NCBI GenBank assembly: GCA_938018155.1
Contig: CALIIG010000085.1
Span: 1-5,039, forward strand
Direction of reading: 5' to 3'
Source: an uncultured Prevotella sp.
Lineage (GTDB): Bacteria; Bacteroidota; Bacteroidia; Bacteroidales; Bacteroidaceae
Length of the DNA: 5,039 bases
The stretch's first letter is position 1; each line of letters starts with the position of its first letter. Below are positions 1 through 5,039 of this stretch, one piece after another. The notes under the pieces are model-generated. The model did no database searches, was not told the origin of the DNA, and saw only the letters and a list, made by a program, of their open reading frames with translations. Both the position numbers and the translations under genes were made by a program.

Positions 1-40
1 GGGGAGTGTGCCGTGGTGTCATTCCCGATCGGCAAGGGCG

Positions 41-484
41 TCAGCAGTGCTGCTGTCGGCGTACCTCGTACATGAGGATGCCCGCGGCGACCGAAACATT
101 GAGGCTGTCCAGTTTGCCGGAGGTCGGAATGGAGGTAAAGGAATCGCAGGCTGTTTTCAGCAATCGGCTGATTCCCGAACCTTCGCTGCCCATGATAAGC
201 ACGGTTTTTGCGGGAAAGGCGGTTTGCGGGAGCGGATCGCCTTGGGCATCGGCGCCGAAAACCCAAAAGCCGTGCTGCTTTAAGGTTTCTACCGTGCGCA
301 CGAGGTTTGCGGTGTACAGCAACGGCACCCAGGCTGCCGCGCCCGCGCTGATCTTGCCGATGGTTTCCGTATCTCCGGCGCTTCTCCGTTCGGGGAGCAC
401 GACGGCATCAATCCCGAACTGATCGGCGCTGCGGATAATCGCTCCGGTGTTGTGCGGATCGGTGATGGAATCAAGGACGACAAC
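41..484 (-). CDS. TrmH/SpoU-family RNA 2'-O-ribose methyltransferase, RlmB-like, N-terminally truncated
   Basis: This is the catalytic C-terminal part (about 147 residues visible) of an enzyme that uses S-adenosylmethionine to methylate a ribose 2'-OH in rRNA or tRNA. The three SpoU motifs occur in order. Motif 1 is DPHNTGAIIRSAD at residues 9-21 of the fragment, with the conserved Asn and Arg; motif 2 is IMGSEGSGISRL at about 97-108; motif 3 is SLNVSVAAGIL at about 127-137. Together they form the trefoil-knot SAM site of SPOUT enzymes. It ends at TGA (complement of 41-43). RlmB proteins are about 240-250 residues, so the N-terminal RNA-binding domain and the start are missing. GTG at 400 is in frame but lies inside motif 1's continuation, so it is an internal valine and not a start. 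The frame stays open past 484, but protein similarity fades there, where the SusC gene begins on the other strand. Exact target (G2251 of 23S rRNA or another) cannot be decided. The phrasing suggests a spirochaete, with low certainty. Confidence 0.85.
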   Translation of the reverse strand, partial: VVVLDSITDPHNTGAIIRSADQFGIDAVVLPERRSAGDTETIGKISAGAAAWVPLLYTANLVRTVETLKQHGFWVFGADAQGDPLPQTAFPAKTVLIMGSEGSGISRLLKTACDSFTSIPTSGKLDSLNVSVAAGILMYEVRRQQHC

Positions 485-500
485 TACGGCGGTTTCTTTG
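484..500. other. Sharp junction between two unrelated sequences (probable chimeric join)
   Basis: To the left, the minus strand reads as a methyltransferase up to the valine run just before its LDSITDPHN motif. To the right, the plus strand reads as a SusC barrel from about GAIISTLGNPELRGQRT (codons from 500). Both genes lose their N-terminal parts at this same point, no intergenic sequence lies between, and the GC content falls across it. No terminal inverted repeats, target-site duplication or integrase is visible. The precise breakpoint cannot be set to the base from sequence alone. Confidence 0.7.
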
Positions 501-1495
501 GCGCAATTATCTCTACTTTGGGCAACCCTGAGCTGCGAGGACAGCGCACTTACAACCGGAACATCGGCCTTGATGGCTCTTTTTTCGACAGCAAACTGAA
601 CTTTGAGCTGAACTATTACTACAATACGACGAAGGGAAACCTTACTACAATTACCATTGCGCCATCGATAGGCTTCAGCTCTTACAAAGCCAACATGGGC
701 GATTTAACCAATCGTGGTTATGAGCTTAGCGTGAGCTATACACCCGTTAAAACCAAAAAGATGCTGTTAAACTTGTCATTTAACGGTGCCCATAACACGA
801 ATCGCATCCGTAAAATTTCCGATTTCCTGAAGCGTTACAACGATATTGTGAACGGCCAGGCGCAACAATCGTCTGCTCCTACCACCGTATTCCTGTTCAC
901 TGAAGGCCAGTCGATGAATACTATTTATGCCGTACCCTCGTTGGGAATTGACCCCGGAACAGGTAAGGAAATATTTATAAACCGCGACAAAACAACCACA
1001 TACACGTGGCAGGCACGTAACCAAGTGCCCGTGGGTGTGAATGAACCGACGCTTCGTGGCTACATGGGCGCGAGCCTTCGATATGGTAATTGGGAGATGG
1101 GTGCGCATGCAGGCTACTCGTTTGGTGCCGATAAGTATAACTATACATTGGCTGAAAAGATCGAGAATGTGAACTATATGGTCAACAATGACCGCCGTGC
1201 GCTCACTGAACGGTGGCAGCATCCCGGCAGCATTGCGCGCTACAAGGCCATTCGTGACAACAGCGTGACGAAGGCTACATCGCGATTTGTGCAGAAAGAA
1301 AGGTACTTAAGTCTGGCCTCTTTGCGCCTTAGCTACATGGTTCCACGTCAGCGTTTGCTCAACAGTTGGATGAGTATGCTGAAGCTTTCCATCACAGCCA
1401 ACGACCTTTTCTATCTTAGTTCTATCCGCCAGGAGCGGGGATTGGCCTATCCTTACGCGCGTTCGGTAACGTTTTCAGCACTTGTAAACTTTTAA
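485..1495 (+). CDS. SusC/RagA-family TonB-dependent outer-membrane transporter, C-terminal part only
   Basis: About 336 residues of the C-terminal beta-barrel of a SusC-type transporter, which imports oligomeric nutrients through the outer membrane using TonB energy. Family-typical stretches, numbered from 485: TLGNPELRGQRT (11-22) followed by NIGLDGSFFDSKLNF (26-40); EGQSMNTIYAVPSLGIDP (140-157) with GKEIF (160-164); ERWQHPGSIARYKAI (242-256); TKATSRFVQKERYLSLASLR (262-281); and NDLFYLSSIRQERG (306-319). The end, YPYARSVTFSALVNF, is a last amphipathic strand with a terminal Phe, the usual signal for insertion by BamA. Whole family members are about 1000 residues, so the signal peptide, carboxypeptidase-like domain, TonB box, plug and early barrel strands are absent. 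The frame also runs upstream through an ATG at 452, but that part is antisense to the methyltransferase and is not SusC. The stop is 3 bp from the susD-like start, so the two are surely cotranscribed. Confidence 0.93.
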   Translation, partial: YGGFFGAIISTLGNPELRGQRTYNRNIGLDGSFFDSKLNFELNYYYNTTKGNLTTITIAPSIGFSSYKANMGDLTNRGYELSVSYTPVKTKKMLLNLSFNGAHNTNRIRKISDFLKRYNDIVNGQAQQSSAPTTVFLFTEGQSMNTIYAVPSLGIDPGTGKEIFINRDKTTTYTWQARNQVPVGVNEPTLRGYMGASLRYGNWEMGAHAGYSFGADKYNYTLAEKIENVNYMVNNDRRALTERWQHPGSIARYKAIRDNSVTKATSRFVQKERYLSLASLRLSYMVPRQRLLNSWMSMLKLSITANDLFYLSSIRQERGLAYPYARSVTFSALVNF

Positions 1496-1498
1496 ATT

Positions 1499-2947
1499 AT
1501 GACGTTCAGAAAACCATTATACATTGTTCTGCTGTTGGTATTACTGCCTTTTCTTACTGCCTGTTCGTGGTTTGATGTGGGCAACGACAGCGAAGAAGAC
1601 GAAGAAAACCTCTTTTCTTCTCCCGACGGATACATGTCATCGCTCACCGGTTTATACACCAACCTCGGCACAAAAAGTCTTTATGGCGGCAACCTTTCCC
1701 TGTACGCGCTCGAGCCTTTAACCCAGCAGTATACCGTAAGCAACGATAATCCCGACCGCGTAGCGTGGTCGAAGTTCAATTATACCACCGATGCAGGGCA
1801 GAAATTAAACAATGATATATTCCTGACAATGTACAATACCATTGTCAACGACAACATGCTGTTGTTGAAATTAGATAAGGCTGCATCCGTCGGCATACCC
1901 GAAAGCGTCAGCAATATCATGCGTGGCGAAGCACTTGGCTTGCGTGCTTTCATGTATTTTGACCTGTTAAGGCTCTACAATCCCTCTTTTATGGTGGATA
2001 GTTTGGCCCGAAATGTGCCCTACAAAACCGACTTTGGCTTTGCGCTCGGACAGCGTATTTCGTCTGCCGAACTGCTGCGAAATCTTGTCGACGACTTGCA
2101 AAAGGCCCGTCAATTATTGTCTGCCGACCCGCTGAAAACAGGCCAGTCGCTCCCCGACAGGTATGTAAAGTATAACCGTTTACAGCGTATGAACTACTAC
2201 GCTGTTACGGCATTGCTGGCCCGTATCAGTCTTTATCGCGGCAACTATACGATGGCAGCGCGCTATGCTTTGGAAGTAATCAACTCAGGAAAATTCCATT
2301 TTATCCGCAGCAATGAGATTGAACAGACCGATGCTTACGGCGTTATTCAAAAGCAAGACCGACTGTTTGAGCCTGAAATGATATTTGCATTGAATACCGA
2401 TAACATCCTTTCCGTCTCGCGTTCCTATTATGAAGGCCTTACCCATGACTTTGTAAAGAGCACGCATGCCTATGCTGATGGCGATGTGCGTACGGTGTGG
2501 TTCTTCGCCAATCCTTCAGCAGGAGGCAAGATCAATATGGTGCGATACGAACGCTCTACGCAGGTAGCCGACAGCAAAAAATATGGTGATCCTATCGTGC
2601 CTATGTTGAAATTAAGCGAGATGTACCTCATTGCCGCCGAGTGTGGATTACACAATGCCTCAACGGGTATTGACGCACATGCCATGCTTAACGAGCTTAA
2701 GCGTGCGCGCGGAGCAGCTGAAATTGGTGTCTCGGCATCGCCATCCGACCTTCGTCGTGAAATAACCCACGAGTATATCTGCGATTTTAAGGGCGAGGGA
2801 CAGCTCTTTTACTATTACAAGCGCATGAATATGGCCGCCGTTGACGACGGTAATTATAATGGCAATACGATAGCAGTGCCTGCCGATGCTTACACGCTTC
2901 CGTTGCCTGAATACGAAAAACAGTTTGGTTATGGGCAAAACAGATAA
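1499..2947 (+). CDS. SusD/RagB-family outer-membrane nutrient-binding lipoprotein
   Basis: Complete 482-residue surface lipoprotein that forms the hinged lid on the SusC barrel and captures the ligand. The signal peptide has R4 K5, a leucine-rich core and lipobox LTAC with lipidated Cys22. The acidic stretch after it (D26 to E36, including SEEDEE) fits the Bacteroidota lipoprotein export signal for surface display. SusD hallmarks, in order: RGEALGLRAFMYFDLLRLYN (142-161); MNYYAVTALLARISLYRGNY (231-250), a TPR-like helix pair; LKLSEMYLIAAECG (370-383) and LNELKRARG (397-405); EYICDFKGEGQLFYYYKRMN (425-444); and YTLPLPEYEKQFG (465-477), the usual C-terminal sequence. Length is normal for the family. 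ATG at 1499 is 3 bp after the SusC stop and gives a correct lipoprotein signal; no Shine-Dalgarno is present, only an AT-rich leader, normal for Bacteroidota. Ligand cannot be read from the sequence. Confidence 0.96.
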   Translation: MTFRKPLYIVLLLVLLPFLTACSWFDVGNDSEEDEENLFSSPDGYMSSLTGLYTNLGTKSLYGGNLSLYALEPLTQQYTVSNDNPDRVAWSKFNYTTDAGQKLNNDIFLTMYNTIVNDNMLLLKLDKAASVGIPESVSNIMRGEALGLRAFMYFDLLRLYNPSFMVDSLARNVPYKTDFGFALGQRISSAELLRNLVDDLQKARQLLSADPLKTGQSLPDRYVKYNRLQRMNYYAVTALLARISLYRGNYTMAARYALEVINSGKFHFIRSNEIEQTDAYGVIQKQDRLFEPEMIFALNTDNILSVSRSYYEGLTHDFVKSTHAYADGDVRTVWFFANPSAGGKINMVRYERSTQVADSKKYGDPIVPMLKLSEMYLIAAECGLHNASTGIDAHAMLNELKRARGAAEIGVSASPSDLRREITHEYICDFKGEGQLFYYYKRMNMAAVDDGNYNGNTIAVPADAYTLPLPEYEKQFGYGQNR

Positions 2948-3659
2948 ATGGATAACGGTCTTGTGTATGGCCATCCTGACAATGTTCGCATCATCGTGCA
3001 GCGAGCAGAAGCTCGACATTTACGACACATCGCGCCCCGCCCTCAACATAGCCAGGGGCACAATATTTGGTAATGCTGCCAACTACCCTGAAGAATACGC
3101 CTTCAATGCTTATTTTCTTGGCGGGCGAATAACCGATTATGTGCTCAACATTCCCGTGCGGTTGCAGGGCGAAGTTGATACCGTTCGTGACCGTCACTAT
3201 CAGGTAGCCCTTGTTGATACGGCGAGCCGTGGCCTTGTTCCTGCCGTTTACACGTTCAATTGTGAGCAGACTTTCCGTCGCGGCATGTGGCAAGACAGCC
3301 TTCGTATAACCATACACGTAACGGCAATGAGCGATACTGCCAGCTACAAAATGCGCCTTAGGCTCGTTCCTAGTGCTGATTTCGGTGCCGGACAAGCCCG
3401 GTATCAGTATGTCGATATTAGCTTTACCAAAAACCTTAACACCCCGCCGCCCCTGTGGAATAACAACAGTAAGCTGCGCCGTATTACGTATTCGGCTCGC
3501 AAATGTGCCGTTTTCTTAGAGGTTAGTGGTATTAAAAGCCCCGACTGGACCGACGATGGCACCACGGGAATATTGGATTATTGGATAAGTCTTTGCAAAC
3601 AATATTTTGAGCAACATGCCGAATATGATGCAAACGGTAACCGTATTTATTTTGAATAA
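2931..3659 (+). CDS. DUF4843-type SusCD-associated lipoprotein
   Basis: A 242-residue protein of unknown biochemical role, probably an accessory surface lipoprotein of the SusCD complex. The signal peptide (K3, K6, hydrophobic core 8-20) ends in lipobox ASSC with Cys23. Mature-region features fit the DUF4843 family as I remember it: an opening YDTSRPALNIARGT (31-44), a beta-rich middle with FGNAANYPEEYAFNAYFLGG (46-65) and IPVRLQGEVDTVRDRHYQV (74-92), then the C-terminal subdomain with PPLWNN (173-178), SPDWTDDG (203-210) and WISLCKQYFEQHAEYDANGN (218-237). ATG 2931 is chosen because it places the signal peptide at the N-terminus; it overlaps the end of the SusD gene by 17 bp in another frame, suggesting translational coupling. 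An in-frame ATG at 2886 would add 15 residues encoded within the SusD gene ahead of the signal and is unlikely. The ATG at 2948 is out of frame. Family assignment is from memory; the lipoprotein and operon calls are firm. Confidence 0.82.
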   Translation: MGKTDKWITVLCMAILTMFASSCSEQKLDIYDTSRPALNIARGTIFGNAANYPEEYAFNAYFLGGRITDYVLNIPVRLQGEVDTVRDRHYQVALVDTASRGLVPAVYTFNCEQTFRRGMWQDSLRITIHVTAMSDTASYKMRLRLVPSADFGAGQARYQYVDISFTKNLNTPPPLWNNNSKLRRITYSARKCAVFLEVSGIKSPDWTDDGTTGILDYWISLCKQYFEQHAEYDANGNRIYFE

Positions 3660-3687
3660 ACGTCATATTTATTTTGAATAAACGCCA
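3644..3687. repeat. 22-bp tandem direct duplication at the gene 3/gene 4 boundary
   Basis: Two adjacent copies of a 22-bp unit, 3644-3665 and 3666-3687, share a perfect 19-base core TATTTATTTTGAATAAACG followed by TCA in the first copy and CCA in the second (21 of 22 identical). Copy 1 contains the TAA stop of the DUF4843-type gene (3657-3659). Copy 2 ends on the A of the next gene's ATG. Each core holds the small AT-only inverted repeat TTTATT-TTG-AATAAA. Removing one copy would leave a 5-bp intergenic gap in place of the present 27 bp. Confidence 0.95.
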
Positions 3688-5039
3688 TGCGAAAGATATT
3701 TTTCTTTACTTTTCAGTTGCTCTTTACGCTTTTGTTGTTGTCATGCTACGGCGGTAACGACCGTGAAGCCTTTCAGAATTTGCAGCAGGTTACGCGCGTT
3801 GACGGAATCTCGGCTGACGATTACACGCTCTATCAGGGCGATACTCTGCGCATCCATCCTGCGGTAACCTTCAGCGACGGTGCCGATACGTCAGTATACA
3901 GCTATCGTTGGGTGATAGGCAAAAGCCTGATAATTGGTAACGATCGCAATTTAGAGTGGCCCATAAATCTGCCGTCAGGCTATAACATGGCGGCCAATAT
4001 ACCGGGGTCTTTCATCGTACATAACAAACTTAACGGGCTGGAATTTCGCCAAACCTTTACGTTTAAGGTGCTCAGTAACTACACACCCTCGTATGTTGCA
4101 GTGTACGAAAAGGGCGACGGAAGGCTTGAATGGATGTCGCTTCAGGGCACGCCCGACCATTTTACACGATGGTTCGACGATATGATTGCGCGCATCAACC
4201 CCGGCAATCCTTTGCGCGGGAACTATCGTGGCACGCTTTATTCGATGAACGAACTGGCTGTTTTTACCGACCATGCCAACGATTACGGTCGTACAATCAG
4301 CATGAAAAACGCCGACCCACAAGGCGGATTCCCTTATCAGCTTGGCGAATATACGGGTACTGTAAAGGGCAATGTGTATAAGGGAACAGAGCAACCGATT
4401 CGCTTTAGCGACGTTACCTTCGGCTACGGAGCCTCTAAATACCTTATCATGAACAAGGTATTGTATGTGTTTAACGGGCTCGACCGTAAACTTCCCATCT
4501 ATAACGAGCAAACGTTTGTGAAGAGCCGCGACGTAAAACAGGCTATGTCGAGCAAGCAATTTCAGCGATTTAAGAAGATAACCTTTGTGTTACACAACGA
4601 CGGTCGCGTAGGATGCTATCATGTTTATAATGATGAAATGCAATGGGTTCAGGTGAACGGGCAGACCCTTAAGCTCGATTCGATGATGGGATGCTTTACT
4701 GAAGCCACAGGTCTGGGCGCCAATCAGTCGTACAATGTTTATCTGGTAGGCAAGCAAGGCGCGCAATATAAGATGTATCAGTTCTTCGTAAAGTATGTCA
4801 ATCGTGTGGTGCAACCCGCTGCTTTAGTGCAGATAATGGATATAGATGCCGCCTTTGCCGCGAGCGTAAAACTATGGTGGGGCTCATTCGGAGAGAGCTA
4901 CGGGTTCTATCTTCAGGGCAACTCGGTTTACCGTTTCGACTATTATGAGATGACCAGCTTTCAGCCATCGTCGGCGCGTAAGCTGATAACGTTCGGCAGC
5001 GAATATGAGATTGTCGACATTCTTCCGCAGATAACAGGT
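3687..5039 (+). CDS. PKD-like family (PF16407-type) SusCD-associated lipoprotein, C-terminally incomplete
   Basis: An uninterrupted frame of 451 codons from ATG 3687 to the window edge, with no stop. The signal peptide (R2 K3, hydrophobic run 5-18) ends in lipobox LLSC with Cys20, followed by NDRE, which suits surface export. Residues about 45-130 read as an Ig/PKD-like beta domain: DDYTLYQGDTLRIHPAVTF, then YSYRWVIG, RNLEWPINLPSGY and FRQTFTFKVLSNYTPSYVAV. The rest contains recurring hairpin-like units in which a hydrophobic strand meets a Y/F-rich one: YLIMNKVLYVFN (252-263), CYHVYNDEMQWVQV (310-323), YNVYLVGKQGAQYKMYQFFV (349-368), GFYLQGNSVYRFDYY (406-420); this may be a propeller-like fold, which is inference. 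Family members are roughly 500 residues, so only a short C-terminal piece is probably missing. It follows the DUF4843-type gene by 27 bp, the usual order in SusC-SusD-DUF4843-PKD-like operons. Function is not established; ligand capture or complex assembly is plausible. Confidence 0.82.
   Translation, partial: MRKIFFFTFQLLFTLLLLSCYGGNDREAFQNLQQVTRVDGISADDYTLYQGDTLRIHPAVTFSDGADTSVYSYRWVIGKSLIIGNDRNLEWPINLPSGYNMAANIPGSFIVHNKLNGLEFRQTFTFKVLSNYTPSYVAVYEKGDGRLEWMSLQGTPDHFTRWFDDMIARINPGNPLRGNYRGTLYSMNELAVFTDHANDYGRTISMKNADPQGGFPYQLGEYTGTVKGNVYKGTEQPIRFSDVTFGYGASKYLIMNKVLYVFNGLDRKLPIYNEQTFVKSRDVKQAMSSKQFQRFKKITFVLHNDGRVGCYHVYNDEMQWVQVNGQTLKLDSMMGCFTEATGLGANQSYNVYLVGKQGAQYKMYQFFVKYVNRVVQPAALVQIMDIDAAFAASVKLWWGSFGESYGFYLQGNSVYRFDYYEMTSFQPSSARKLITFGSEYEIVDILPQITG

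Noticed and set aside
1..40. Possible start of another minus-strand gene (ATG at 22-20, reading MTPRHTP to the edge)
   Set aside because: Only seven codons are visible, with no clear ribosome binding site or recognisable sequence; nothing else is supported in these 40 bases.
6..422. Plus-strand open frames over the left end (138 and 91 residues)
   Set aside because: They lie opposite the methyltransferase, which has all three SpoU motifs; their Cys/Arg-rich composition is typical of GC-rich antisense shadow.
452..484. ATG at 452 as the start of a short SusC-like protein
   Set aside because: Codons 452-484 are antisense to the conserved methyltransferase LDSITDPHNTG region and show no SusC or signal-peptide character. 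The SusC fragment has no native start in the window.
484..500. Junction considered as an insertion-sequence or integron boundary
   Set aside because: No transposase, integrase, inverted repeats or att-like sequence is visible on either side; the 484-base left segment holds only a housekeeping-type gene fragment.
776..1222. 148-residue minus-strand frame inside the SusC gene
   Set aside because: Antisense to well-conserved SusC barrel sequence; the translation has no recognisable family features.
2660..3395. Minus-strand frames of 119 and 134 residues across the SusD/DUF4843 genes
   Set aside because: Both are opposite genes with clear family motifs and lipoprotein signals; the reverse translations show no signal, domain or promoter.
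3644..3687. Duplication considered as an intrinsic terminator or start of a repeat array
   Set aside because: Stems are AT-only, no T-tract follows, and only two copies exist with no spacers, so it is neither a terminator nor a CRISPR-like array.
3975..4559. 194-residue minus-strand frame, which could be mistaken for the main gene of this region
   Set aside because: The plus strand carries an uninterrupted 451-codon lipoprotein frame in the right operon position; the reverse frame has no recognisable domain and sits wholly within it.

Overview
This window looks like the middle of a Bacteroidota outer-membrane nutrient-uptake operon, with a short piece of unrelated DNA joined to its left end. 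No RNA gene, CRISPR array or insertion sequence is visible.

Left end (1 to about 484): minus-strand, GC-rich sequence (roughly 60% by eye) encoding the C-terminal catalytic half of a TrmH/SpoU-family 2'-O-ribose RNA methyltransferase, RlmB-like. Its wording resembles spirochaete (Treponema-type) homologues, but that is a judgement from memory. Its N-terminus is cut off near 484.

Main part (about 485 to 5039): four plus-strand genes in tight series, lower in GC, with short or overlapping junctions and no Shine-Dalgarno sequences, as is usual in Prevotella/Bacteroides. They are (1) the C-terminal third of a SusC/RagA-type TonB-dependent transporter; (2) a complete SusD/RagB lipoprotein; (3) a complete lipoprotein of the DUF4843 type; and (4) a lipoprotein of the PKD-like family (PF16407 type), which is open to the window edge without a stop. 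The last three all carry lipoprotein signal peptides. The likely assembly is a SusC barrel with a SusD lid and two accessory surface lipoproteins that capture a ligand and pass it through the outer membrane using TonB energy. The same four-gene order is known from Bacteroides, where at least one such complex was associated with peptides, so oligopeptide uptake is a reasonable guess. No glycosidase or peptidase in the window fixes the substrate.

Two structural points stand out. First, both the methyltransferase and the SusC gene lose their N-termini at the same place (about 484-500), and composition changes there; this is best explained by a chimeric contig join, less likely by a real rearrangement. 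Second, a 22-bp tandem duplication (3644-3687, one mismatch) spans the stop codon of gene 3 and reaches the start codon of gene 4, widening their gap from an inferred 5 bp to 27 bp.

I did not find a clearly new biological system. The most open biology is the function of the two accessory lipoproteins.
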